Virus record (IMG/VR): IMGVR_UViG_3300047195_000919
Location: 1 to 51,644 of that record
Strand: one strand, 5' to 3'
Source: a virus
DNA: 51,644 bases
This document shows positions 41,812 through 50,298 of this stretch, in pieces; the stretch's first letter is position 1, and each line of letters opens with the position of its first letter. The position numbers and the translations under genes were made by a program. The notes under the pieces were generated by a model, which ran no database searches, was not told where the DNA came from, and worked only from the letters and a program-made list of their open reading frames with translations.

Positions 41812-42989
41812 TATTTACTACCCCCTTTTAATTCGCTAAGGAATTTATACATCCCTTCATCACTATCAAGCACACTTTCCGTGTTGCCTGTTCCCTTTAC
41901 AGATAGTTTTTCGGGCGTTTCCACCTTAATCTCTATCTCCGACAATTTCTTTGCCATCTCGCTCATCTTATTCTCCACCTCTACAATCGCCTTTGATTCC
42001 TCATTCTTAGCGCAGGTCTCAGCCTGCTTTGCCTTATCTATTGATTCTTCCTTAGTTTTAAGAGCCGAAACCAACTCAGAGAGTGTTTTCTTAATTTCCT
42101 CAAGTTCCTTGTTTTTCGGACCTTCGTTTTTGTATGCTTCTGCTATTTTCGCAAACGATATGCCCGGATTTTCCTTCCTCATCTTTTTGATGAAGTCAGT
42201 ATACTCCGAAAGTTCACTATCCATCATTTCCTCAGGATAGGGATACTTTTTCTTAGGTTCTTCTATTGGATTTGCCACTTCTGGCGGCTTTGGTTCCTCA
42301 ACCTTAGCCTCTTTCTGCTCGACAACAACCGGTTGCTGTATTTCATGCAATGGTTCTGTCTTAACTACTTCTTGCTCCATAGGTTTTTGCACCTCCTCCA
42401 TATTATTAATGTATGCTGTCTTGACTGCGGGATTCATTACAATGGAAAAATTCTGAAATGTGAAACTTCTCATTGATTTGGAGTCCCTGTCAACATCACC
42501 CTTTACTTTTGGGCTTATTCCAACTTTTGGTTTGCCCATTGCCATCTTAATTGCTACAACTGGGTCATATATTATCAGGTCGCCCTTAAGGCAATTTTCA
42601 TCCATGCGTATATTTTCAACTTCTCCGACCCATTCGGACGCCCTTAGGTCTTCATGATCCAAGAAGAGGTTGCGTATTGACCTATCTTTCCAGTCTGTTC
42701 CGCCATATGCATCGTTTATTGTTGCAGAACTGTAATAATAAGAATTCCACACTCCCTCGCTCATTAATACTTTATCCTTTATCACGTATGGGATATTCAC
42801 ATTTGACCCAAGTGAAGACAAAAATGAGTCCGATAGTTCATTGACAACCGGATTTTTAAAAACGAGATCGCTTGGTATCTCATTGGGGTCCACATGGGAC
42901 CAATCTAGACCGCTCATAAGTAATTTATATGTGGTAAGCGAATTTATATATCTAATCCCATTCAGACTAAATCGAACTTCTTTTGCCAC
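41811..42989 (-). CDS. Head maturation protease and scaffold-like fusion (XkdF/DUF2213-like)
   Basis: A 392-residue protein. The N-terminal 200 residues (WVGEVENIRMDENCLKGDL, PKVGISPKVKGD, FQNFSIVMNPAVKTAYIN) look like the prohead protease group. The next 190 residues are Pro/Glu/Lys-rich with coiled coil (ELEEIKKTLSELVSALKTKE), the usual scaffold. It is next to the capsid gene, as expected for protease-scaffold fusions. The start is GTG 42989. A serine nucleophile is not clearly visible. Confidence 0.75.
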   Translation of the reverse strand: MAKEVRFSLNGIRYINSLTTYKLLMSGLDWSHVDPNEIPSDLVFKNPVVNELSDSFLSSLGSNVNIPYVIKDKVLMSEGVWNSYYYSSATINDAYGGTDWKDRSIRNLFLDHEDLRASEWVGEVENIRMDENCLKGDLIIYDPVVAIKMAMGKPKVGISPKVKGDVDRDSKSMRSFTFQNFSIVMNPAVKTAYINNMEEVQKPMEQEVVKTEPLHEIQQPVVVEQKEAKVEEPKPPEVANPIEEPKKKYPYPEEMMDSELSEYTDFIKKMRKENPGISFAKIAEAYKNEGPKNKELEEIKKTLSELVSALKTKEESIDKAKQAETCAKNEESKAIVEVENKMSEMAKKLSEIEIKVETPEKLSVKGTGNTESVLDSDEGMYKFLSELKGGSK

Positions 42990-43087
42990 TTATAGATGGT
43001 GTTTTCAGATAGGTTTGTTGTTTTGGCAATTTCACTTCTAAACTTGTTTTTTTCACTCAATTTTATTATTTTTCCCAGTTGATCCAT
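42962..43087 (-). CDS. Mini helix-turn-helix ORF
   Basis: A 41-residue frame (MDQLGKIIKLSEKNKFRSEI, then AKTTNLSENTIYKWQKKF) whose second half matches a helix-turn-helix of the transposase/repressor type. It lies between the ligase fusion and the protease gene and overlaps the protease start by 28 bp. ATG 43087 has a modest GAGAG site. It could bind DNA on its own or be the remnant of a larger regulator. Its place in a packaging operon recalls small terminase helix-turn-helix domains. Confidence 0.5.
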   Translation of the reverse strand: MDQLGKIIKLSEKNKFRSEIAKTTNLSENTIYKWQKKFDLV

Positions 43088-43113
43088 TGATATTTCTCTC
43101 TGGCCAAGTTTAT

Positions 43114-46100
43114 TTACGATGGATTATCAACTCCATCGGCAAGTATTATGTGCCGATCTCCAATGTGGGCTATATGATAAGATAGGTACTTTGGCAGACT
43201 CTTAAGACTATCAGGCGGAGAGCGATCAACATAACAGTCAGTATTTTTAGTTGTATCTTTTACCTTTCCGGTGTCTGTTTTTAATTCCAATACTATGCGA
43301 TGGTCCTCCACAATTACTGGCTTGTATGTGCCTTTTGCCACTATCACAAATATTGCTGGTGCTTTGTCGGTTGTGCCCGGCTCGCCTGATTTAAAATAAC
43401 CCTCGACATCGGTCCACTGTGTTGGCTGAGGAAGTTTTAGAACTACACGAACATTTTTCATTCCCGGGCCAATCTTATCTGCTTGCGACTCATCGGTGGT
43501 TGTGGGGCTTAATAATGTAAAACCCTCAAGATGATCTCCAACATTATATCTGCTATCTGTATGCAATGATTTCATCCAGTACTTATAATTTTCTGGTATG
43601 CTAAACTTTTTTCTTTCTTCATCAGTTATCTCGTGCCCGCGATAGTGCCATTGGAATGCAAAATTCATTTCTTTTCCTGATTTTGCAACCTCTAAAAATC
43701 CACTTTGCATGTGCTTCGGAAAATCAATCGGCTCTTGTTCTTCCTGCGAACTTAATTCACTTTCAATTTCCTCATTCTCAATTACTTCCTCCCCTATCGA
43801 CATTACAATGGAATCAAGTTCGTCGATGCTACTAGTATTGGATTTATCAGATATGCTAGATGGATTTGGCTTGTGTATTGAGTATCTAATTGTCCCATCT
43901 TTATATTTATGTCTCCAAATTTCTTCTACCATTATATCTAACACATCTCCAACATTTGCATCTATTTTTGTATTAAATGTTTTTCCCAATCTCAATTTTC
44001 CATTTTCAATATATTTTTCATTTATTTTAGAGTTATCATCAATATCGATGCCAACGATATATCCAAAAGTATCAGGTGCGTCTATCTTTACTTTTTCTAT
44101 TACTCCGCATCTTATCTTTGCTTCATTTCTAAATTTTATCCACGCATCTGATTTCTTTCCCTTATCATAAGTTCCATTAAATCTTTTTATCATGGCCCCC
44201 TCAGAGCCTTTCATTGACGATACAAGTTTTATTGCCTTCTTAGCATCTTGGATATTATCAACAACAATCCCGGCTGCAGATCTTATATTGTCTCCAAATT
44301 TCTGTTTCCTAAGCAGTGAGCACCGTTCATTAAGTGGCAGCATTGAAATATCTTTTCCAAGAAGGACAATATCAAATGCATAGAATTTTATTCCGCTATC
44401 ATCAATTTTTTTACCACTATCTACTGACGATATGTATTGCGCAGCTTCTGATCTTCCAAGTGGATCATTGTTTTTAAATGGGACCAGTTCGCAGTCTATT
44501 ATAAAATCATCTTTACTAAATTCTGCCGCTTGTTTAACTACAGTTGGAAAAGCGGAAGTTATGTCTTTTTTTTGATCTGAGAAAATTTTTACTTTATCTC
44601 CAATCTTATGCACTACCGCCCTATAGCCATTATATTTTTTTTCTATAATGTATTTCTCATCCTTGTTATTCTTATACATGTAAGATATCGCTGCATCAAC
44701 ATCATAAAATCTTTCTTTAGGTTTCATCGGATCGAATGACTGGTCTTCATATGAATTCATTTTAACCACTTCTGTCGTCTTCCTTATTAGTGCAAGATCA
44801 TATAATGGTATATGGATATCATGCGGCCCCTCGGGATCCCCCCAAATGAAATGAAGTTTTTCTGAGAGGTCATCAGGAAGTTCCTTTATCAGCCTTGTTT
44901 CTATTGCACGTTTGAGGAAGCCTGACTTTTCCCTAAGCCTAACAAGCAAATCTATATCATTATAATCATCGCCCTCAACAGACGATCCCACTAGAGATAC
45001 CACGTCAGTTATTAAAGTTATATTTCCAAACTTATCTACAAAATCAGGCCGAACCTTCTTTTTTCCATACCTTCCATTTTTTTGCTCACTATCACTTAAT
45101 TTTTTATCATTAATGCGTTTTTCTATTTTTGTATAGACCTCCCTTGAATTTGGAGCCATACTTTCCGGGTGGAATTCTATTCCACGTTTTACCAGTTCTT
45201 CCATAATTAATTGTATCAAATTTTCTATTTCCTCAAATGAGTATCTTATGTCCATCCCTCTCGTCTTGCTTGCATGCCAAGCGAGGGCGATCCTAAAATC
45301 ATCCTTTAGTTGTTCGACTCTTAGTTTTGCCGGATCGTAATTTGCAATATCGGAAATCATCCCGACAGTTGCATTGCTTACCACGAACTCAATATTTCTT
45401 AGAAATGTCTGGGCATCGGCCGGAATCTTCACCAGCCTTGGCTCGTCAAACTTTTTTTCAATATTAAACTCATACTTATATAGTATCTGTTTACCGGGCC
45501 ACCATTTTTTTCTTTCTTCTTCAGATATCCTATGCCTGTCCCTTAGTTCATTAAATTCTTTTATATTTATCGGGTCGGCTTTTGTTATTTTTATTATTCC
45601 ATAACACTCATTTCCGCCAATTAAATAGAATGGCTTGCCAGTTGAGAACTTATAAAACTTTGGCTTTATTATCAGATCTTTGTTTCCCTGCCAAATCATC
45701 TTTGCGTGCTGGCTTTCCAGATATATGCCTGGATTTGATTCTGATAATGTTTCAGTTAATTGCTCATTCATGTCAATCTTGTCTCCGCAATAAACTATTT
45801 GCATCGGATCAACACTTTTTTCCACTTCCAGAGTTTGCTTGTCACGAGACCCATCAACAAGGAATGCAACATTTATAATTCCTTTCTGTAGAAGGAAACT
45901 ATAAAAATCAAATACGCTATTACCTTTTGGACCAAAGTTTCCTATTAGGTTTAGTTTTGATTTTTTCATTTCTTCTCTTACGTTATTTGACTTTTGGCCG
46001 GTTATAAAATCGTAACTTAATGACGGGGCATATAATATTGTGTCAATTTTGAACGCAAGTTGATTTTCTTGAATTGGCACAGATAAAAATTTTCTTCCAA

Positions 46101-46404
46101 AAAAGTAATGTGGCTCGAATGGCTCAGGTGTAATTATATTTATATTATTCTTTCCCTTTGCCTTATCAGATATAACACTTGAAGTACTTTCCGAACAACA
46201 GATATCAATCCGACTTTTACAAGTTGATACAAAACTTGCGATCTCGCTAACCGCCGACTCAGAAAATCCAGATATTAGTATTGCACATCCGCTAGAATAA
46301 CCTTCAGTCGGGACCGAATCAATAAATATTTTTCCGTCAACTGACAATGATTTGTTTGAGCTTTCCCCTGCGCCTTCGGCTAATTTAGAAATAAGAATTT
46401 CCAT
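43114..46404 (-). CDS. Nucleotidyltransferase/ATP-dependent DNA ligase multidomain protein in the head operon
   Basis: A 1096-residue protein. Residues 1 to about 450 are not recognised. Residues about 465 to 560 hold a nucleotidyltransferase motif (VGSSVEGDDYNDIDLLV; Asp 483 and 485). Residues about 580 to 770 form an adenylating ligase domain: motif I KYNGYR (Lys 590, Asn in the usual Asp place), FIIDCEL (Glu 639), FYAFDIV, EGAMIKR (735 to 741) and DAWIKFR (Lys 757). An OB-like part follows to about 845. Residues about 900 to 1096 form a separate beta-rich domain. It overlaps neither neighbour. A ligase between portal and protease genes is unusual; DNA end repair during packaging or entry is one guess. 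Confidence 0.8.
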   Translation of the reverse strand: MEILISKLAEGAGESSNKSLSVDGKIFIDSVPTEGYSSGCAILISGFSESAVSEIASFVSTCKSRIDICCSESTSSVISDKAKGKNNINIITPEPFEPHYFFGRKFLSVPIQENQLAFKIDTILYAPSLSYDFITGQKSNNVREEMKKSKLNLIGNFGPKGNSVFDFYSFLLQKGIINVAFLVDGSRDKQTLEVEKSVDPMQIVYCGDKIDMNEQLTETLSESNPGIYLESQHAKMIWQGNKDLIIKPKFYKFSTGKPFYLIGGNECYGIIKITKADPINIKEFNELRDRHRISEEERKKWWPGKQILYKYEFNIEKKFDEPRLVKIPADAQTFLRNIEFVVSNATVGMISDIANYDPAKLRVEQLKDDFRIALAWHASKTRGMDIRYSFEEIENLIQLIMEELVKRGIEFHPESMAPNSREVYTKIEKRINDKKLSDSEQKNGRYGKKKVRPDFVDKFGNITLITDVVSLVGSSVEGDDYNDIDLLVRLREKSGFLKRAIETRLIKELPDDLSEKLHFIWGDPEGPHDIHIPLYDLALIRKTTEVVKMNSYEDQSFDPMKPKERFYDVDAAISYMYKNNKDEKYIIEKKYNGYRAVVHKIGDKVKIFSDQKKDITSAFPTVVKQAAEFSKDDFIIDCELVPFKNNDPLGRSEAAQYISSVDSGKKIDDSGIKFYAFDIVLLGKDISMLPLNERCSLLRKQKFGDNIRSAAGIVVDNIQDAKKAIKLVSSMKGSEGAMIKRFNGTYDKGKKSDAWIKFRNEAKIRCGVIEKVKIDAPDTFGYIVGIDIDDNSKINEKYIENGKLRLGKTFNTKIDANVGDVLDIMVEEIWRHKYKDGTIRYSIHKPNPSSISDKSNTSSIDELDSIVMSIGEEVIENEEIESELSSQEEQEPIDFPKHMQSGFLEVAKSGKEMNFAFQWHYRGHEITDEERKKFSIPENYKYWMKSLHTDSRYNVGDHLEGFTLLSPTTTDESQADKIGPGMKNVRVVLKLPQPTQWTDVEGYFKSGEPGTTDKAPAIFVIVAKGTYKPVIVEDHRIVLELKTDTGKVKDTTKNTDCYVDRSPPDSLKSLPKYLSYHIAHIGDRHIILADGVDNPS

Positions 46405-46405
46405 T

Positions 46406-47629
46406 TTACTTACCTCCGCTCACACTGGGAGGAAGTTTCTCCATCCTCCGGATATATCTTTCAAGTTCCGCATCTGGGGTCAAAGCACCAGAACCAATAT
46501 ATTCAACAATCCTGTTTGCCTTGCTATCAAGTTCCTGCAAAGATATTTCGTTCCACTCGAATCTTGGGATGGTTTTTATTTGACCATATTCTCTCATTGT
46601 TCCAAAAACATTCTTTTCAATTGTACGACAGGTTTTTTCAATTATATTCTTAAGCGATAATTTGAACATATATTCCTGCCTTGAAAGTGTGTCCCTATTT
46701 GTTTCTCCGCCCTCCCACTTGGCAAATGCTTTAGGCACGCCCATTCCAGAGATTACCTCATCTTCGAAGTGCTTAAACTGGTCAACTATTTTTTCAGGCG
46801 ATGTTGCCTGAAGCATCCCAACATCTACCCAGTATGGGTAAGAAAATATATATCTCTTAGATGATTTTGATAATTCGTCCATCGCCGAAACAATATGCTG
46901 CTCGGTTGGTTCATGCTGATCATCTCCAACTTTTGCATACAGCATCGGGAATAACGGGGAGTTTGACCATGCATTCTCGGCATCCTCGCGCCTAACAGAA
47001 GCCCTATATATTGGCTCTATAAGCCCTATGCCATCAAATCCATCTCCAACCGTATTAAATTTATAATGAACTATGCGCTTTGGAGGTATGTAAATCTGAT
47101 TTGTATATAGTATATATGGCTCCGGTGGTTTTAATTTACTCTCAACTGTCATTGTAAGAGGGAGAGTTTCAACATATCCAACTGGATTGCCATAAGTATC
47201 CAATGCTATATTTCTTAATTGATCCCTTAGATAATCCATTTTTTTTGGATCAATAAGATCAAGGTCAACAAGTTTCTTTCTTTCCTTATTTGGAATTAAT
47301 TCGCTCCACGCATTCCCGTAAATGCACTGGTGTTGAAATATCCTGGTAAGTAATTGTTCCCACTCAAGGTCACCGCCCTTTGATCCTATCGCATCGAAGA
47401 AACCATAAACTGCCGATACATCGTCTTCCTTTCCAACGATCCTATAACCAGGGGACATTATAGTCTGAACAGTTACATTTATTGAGTTATAAACAATCGG
47501 ATCATCCTTGTACCTTTTCTCAAGCTCTTCTGGTTTTACCCTAGGTAAATCTGGCGTGCTCTTTGACGATACCGGCCTAGCCGCATCATTGGTTTCGCGC
47601 ATCCTTAGCAATTGTGTCATAAAGGTCAT
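46406..47629 (-). CDS. Portal protein
   Basis: A 407-residue protein with typical portal features. The N-terminal part has DPIVYNSINVTVQTIMSPGY, followed by the stem-region helices (WEQLLTRIFQHQCIYGNAWS), the central PPKRIVHYKFNTVGDGFDG, and GMGVPKAFAKWEGGETNRDT followed by RQEYMFKLSLKNIIEKTC. Its order between large terminase and capsid genes is standard. ATG 47629 has GGAGGG upstream. It would form the dodecameric gate for DNA and the connection to the tail. Confidence 0.9.
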   Translation of the reverse strand: MTFMTQLLRMRETNDAARPVSSKSTPDLPRVKPEELEKRYKDDPIVYNSINVTVQTIMSPGYRIVGKEDDVSAVYGFFDAIGSKGGDLEWEQLLTRIFQHQCIYGNAWSELIPNKERKKLVDLDLIDPKKMDYLRDQLRNIALDTYGNPVGYVETLPLTMTVESKLKPPEPYILYTNQIYIPPKRIVHYKFNTVGDGFDGIGLIEPIYRASVRREDAENAWSNSPLFPMLYAKVGDDQHEPTEQHIVSAMDELSKSSKRYIFSYPYWVDVGMLQATSPEKIVDQFKHFEDEVISGMGVPKAFAKWEGGETNRDTLSRQEYMFKLSLKNIIEKTCRTIEKNVFGTMREYGQIKTIPRFEWNEISLQELDSKANRIVEYIGSGALTPDAELERYIRRMEKLPPSVSGGK

Positions 47630-47631
47630 AG

Positions 47632-47934
47632 TTAAGCCCTCCTAACGCCGCTTATGAAAGACGGAATCTCCTGCCTAATGAAGTACCATATTATTCCATA
47701 ACCAATTATAGACCCAATCCAGATAGGAGCTCCAAAAATAAAAAAGAGTGACATGTTTATCATAAGCCCATACGATACTATGTAAGCAGCGAATCTTATA
47801 GCTACTTGTTTATTCTCTGCTAAATATTTTTTAATCGATTCCGATGCACCGGCCAAGAACGTAGATAAACTTGTCTTTAACCAACGCACAGTATTCTTCA
47901 GTTCTGATAATATCGATTCCAATTGTAAACCCAT
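47632..47934 (-). CDS. Two-helix membrane protein
   Basis: A 100-residue protein: an amphipathic N-terminal helix (LESILSELKNTVRWLKTSLS) and two membrane helices (about 45 to 65, AAYIVSYGLMINMSLFFIFG; and 68 to 85, PIWIGSIIGYGIIWYFI). It ends basic (SGVRRA). It sits between large terminase and portal, 31 bp and 2 bp away respectively. Two-helix small proteins are often holins, but the place in a packaging module also suits a membrane anchor. Function unresolved. Confidence 0.6.
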   Translation of the reverse strand: MGLQLESILSELKNTVRWLKTSLSTFLAGASESIKKYLAENKQVAIRFAAYIVSYGLMINMSLFFIFGAPIWIGSIIGYGIIWYFIRQEIPSFISGVRRA

Positions 47935-47965
47935 ATATAATCTACCCCATCACTTATATTTAAAG

Positions 47966-49420
47966 CTATGCGCTATGTATTAAATGCATTGGCATAGGTT
48001 TTTTATCCCTTATCCTGCTTATTGCCATTGATAATGCCATTACCATATCGTCATGTTTCTTGCTTGACTGGAATGTTTTCATGCTGGACTTTGTCTTTCT
48101 CTCCTCAAATCCGCGAAGCTCATTGATTAGCTCCTTTGTTACATTATAGGTGAATAGGCTATCCTCCTTTATTGGTATTATTAACCTGCCGTCTTCAACC
48201 ACCCTCCTTAGCCCAAGCAGCAACTTGTTTCTTGCCTGCGATTCAAAAGCTTGAGGAAAGACAAATACCCCATCATCTTTTAGATCGTCAATGAATACCT
48301 GGCCAAATGTTGACGAGTCTGCAACTATTGTGTTAGGATGATACGTGTCATTCAACCACTTAATTCTTTCTATATGCCACTTCCTATCTCCGCCTTTTTT
48401 GCGTTCCATATGCTTTACAATAATAGGATCTTTAACTTCCCTCTCCCCAAATTTCCTAACTCCAGTAATGTGATCCACAACAGCGAAGACTGTGTAATCG
48501 CCGGTAGCACTCTTAGACATTGCAAAGTCGGCACCAATGTGGGCTACACCATCAATATTATTTGAGAATCCAATATCTTCAAAACAGCAATCGGCTATCA
48601 TTTCAGGCGGAAATAATCCACCCTCAGTTCCGGAAGGCTGACACATGTATTCCCTATTGAATCTGTAGAGACCCATAGCATCCTTAAGATTTTTTAAATC
48701 ACTAAGAGAGAATACTTCCGGCCATAATGGCTTAAGCCACTTTCCAAGGTCGTCCGTTATAACCGCCGACTTCCTTATTGTAACCCATTGGTCCGAATGG
48801 CTTTTTTCTATTTCAGTTAACAGGTCATCATCATCCTGTGGGGTCCCGACAACTATGTGCTTGCTTCCACGAGCTTGTCCCCTTGGAATAAACACGGTCC
48901 AGAAAACTTCCTTAATTTGTTCCATGCTTATGTCCCTGCCCCTAAGAAGATCATCATATACTATAAGGTCCGGTTGTATTCCCCTTGCCGAATCACTGAA
49001 TGGTTTTGTGTAACAGCGATTTCCATTTGTTGTTATTAGGAATGTGCTTCCCCACTTGACAGTCTTTGCAGATGGGACAAGATGCTTTAGAAATTCACTG
49101 TCTTCAATTGTCCTTTGTATTATTCCCAATGCACGCATTGCCTGTTCCTCGGTTGATGACACGAGGCAGATGTCATAGTCTTTCATTTTCCAAAGCAACC
49201 AGATTGGATAGGCTATTGCAAACACGGTTGTCTTTCCGTGGGACACAGGATTTATTATGCATACATACCTGTGCCTGAGCATCAGGTCAATCTGTTCCCG
49301 GTGGAATCCAGCAAGCTTGTAGCCTAAAACATTTTCCACAAAAAAAGCAAAGTCCTCATGGCAGCGCCTTGAGAACTCAACCGATAATTCATCATCGCCC
49401 ATTCTTATCACTACATGCAT
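47966..49420 (-). CDS. terL: Terminase large subunit
   Basis: A 484-residue packaging ATPase-nuclease. The ATPase half has CIINPVSHGKTTVFAIAYP (Walker A variant SHGKTT near residue 60) and PDLIVYDDLL (Walker B). The C-terminal nuclease half has IGADFAMSKSATGDYTVFAV (first acidic residue Asp), NTIVADSS and KKHDDMVMALSMA (last acid pair). Length is usual. ATG 49420 is preceded by GGAATGC, with an A/T-rich region and a TATA-like box about 80 bp upstream. The terminase is the firmest phage marker in the window. Confidence 0.95.
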   Translation of the reverse strand: MHVVIRMGDDELSVEFSRRCHEDFAFFVENVLGYKLAGFHREQIDLMLRHRYVCIINPVSHGKTTVFAIAYPIWLLWKMKDYDICLVSSTEEQAMRALGIIQRTIEDSEFLKHLVPSAKTVKWGSTFLITTNGNRCYTKPFSDSARGIQPDLIVYDDLLRGRDISMEQIKEVFWTVFIPRGQARGSKHIVVGTPQDDDDLLTEIEKSHSDQWVTIRKSAVITDDLGKWLKPLWPEVFSLSDLKNLKDAMGLYRFNREYMCQPSGTEGGLFPPEMIADCCFEDIGFSNNIDGVAHIGADFAMSKSATGDYTVFAVVDHITGVRKFGEREVKDPIIVKHMERKKGGDRKWHIERIKWLNDTYHPNTIVADSSTFGQVFIDDLKDDGVFVFPQAFESQARNKLLLGLRRVVEDGRLIIPIKEDSLFTYNVTKELINELRGFEERKTKSSMKTFQSSKKHDDMVMALSMAISRIRDKKPMPMHLIHSA

Positions 49421-49496
49421 TCCAACGGCCCAGAACAGAATTTAGGAATGCCACCCCACCACGCCCTTTTCCTACTACATAATATAGACGATAGGG

Positions 49497-49504
49497 TTTA
49501 TATA
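49497..49504 (-). promoter_or_regulatory. TATA-like element before terL
   Basis: The minus strand reads GATATATAAACCC, overlapping the stop of the upstream gene, 77 to 84 bases before ATG 49420. A start site about 26 bases downstream would give a leader of about 50 bases. The same type of box is seen in the divergent region at 50134. Inference from pattern. Confidence 0.35.
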
Positions 49505-50091
49505 TCTTGGCTTGTTTTTCCGCCAAGTTTCTTCCTGGATGACCAGATCCTGTAGGACTCTATTACCTCGGCCCTTGGTTTATTGAAGACAAGTTTATCC
49601 CCGGCAATCTCCGCATCCATGCTTTCAAACCAGCTTTCCTGCGTCTGCCCCATGGCATTGATAAATTCGTGAGTGTTTATTATATTTACTTTTTCGGCCT
49701 GTATCTTTGTTATTGCAACTTTAAACTCTCCTAGTCTTTTCAGTGCAACAGTCATCTGTTCCCTAAGTTCGCGGATGCCAATCATCGCCTCGTAATCCTT
49801 TCCCTCGGATTCCAGCTTTGTCACAAGCCGCTTTGTCCTTTCATATAGGTCATCAAATTCAACAGTTATCTTGTCTATTGAATTAAGCAGGGAACCGGCA
49901 AACTTATCCCGGTTGTTATCTTTCATTAGCCTGGAGAATATCTCGTCCCGGAACTTCTGCAGGGCATGATCGGTAATCTCATAGCCCCTCTGCCTCATTT
50001 CCAGTCCGGCATCCTTAATCGGCTTCTTCTCGTCAAACAGAAGGTTAAATGCAAGGGATTCAACCTCGCCCTCAATAAATGGATCTCCCAT
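49498..50091 (-). CDS. Putative terminase small subunit
   Basis: A 197-residue, mostly helical charged protein. MGDPFIEGEVESLAFNLLFD is followed by a segment that could be a helix-turn-helix (LEMRQRGYEITDHALQKFRD), a coiled coil from about 65 to 135 (DLYERTKRLVTKLESEGKDY), and a C-terminal tail with EVIESYRIWSSRKKLGG. It begins the packaging operon directly before terL, and small subunits are often this size. No diagnostic motif proves the call. The start has no ribosome binding site, suggesting a leaderless or near-leaderless message. Confidence 0.68.
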   Translation of the reverse strand: MGDPFIEGEVESLAFNLLFDEKKPIKDAGLEMRQRGYEITDHALQKFRDEIFSRLMKDNNRDKFAGSLLNSIDKITVEFDDLYERTKRLVTKLESEGKDYEAMIGIRELREQMTVALKRLGEFKVAITKIQAEKVNIINTHEFINAMGQTQESWFESMDAEIAGDKLVFNKPRAEVIESYRIWSSRKKLGGKTSQDI

Positions 50092-50111
50092 ATAAGTATA
50101 GATGGAAGCAT

Positions 50112-50145
50112 TAGTTTAAAAATGTATCGCACCATTTATATATTT
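50112..50145. promoter_or_regulatory. Divergent promoter region with TATA-like boxes
   Basis: The gap between the minus-strand small terminase (start 50091) and the plus-strand gene (start 50146) holds TTTATATATTTA at 50134 to 50145, which on the minus strand reads ATAAATATATAAATGG, about 45 to 50 bases before ATG 50091. On the plus strand AGTTTAAAAATG at 50113 to 50124 lies about 24 to 30 bases before ATG 50146. Neither start has a Shine-Dalgarno sequence. This fits archaeal-type promoters with short or no leaders. Inference from sequence pattern. Confidence 0.45.
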
Positions 50146-50298
50146 ATGACTAAATGTGATAAAAATACAGAGGTTTATTCCCGGGTTGTAGGCTATTACA
50201 GGCCGGTGCAGCAATGGAATATTGGTAAAGCACAGGAATTTGAGGATAGAAAAGTATTCAAGCCACGTGACAATTATGTTAAAGTTCGCAGCGTTTAA
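50146..50298 (+). CDS. Stand-alone NrdD C-terminal (glycyl radical) domain mini-protein
   Basis: A 50-residue protein: MTKCDKNTEVYSRVVGYYRP followed by VQQWNIGKAQEFEDRKVF. This closely resembles the C-terminal end of class III anaerobic ribonucleotide reductase (EVYSRVVGY-RPV-x-x-WN-x-GK-x-EF-x-R), where the glycine of the RV-x-GY stretch carries the glycyl radical. Only one Cys is present, so the zinc-binding CxxC of the full enzyme is missing. Small spare-part proteins of this type (as YfiD/GrcA for pyruvate formate-lyase) replace damaged radical domains. It overlaps the next gene by 23 bp. Function inferred from motif alone. Confidence 0.72.
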   Translation: MTKCDKNTEVYSRVVGYYRPVQQWNIGKAQEFEDRKVFKPRDNYVKVRSV

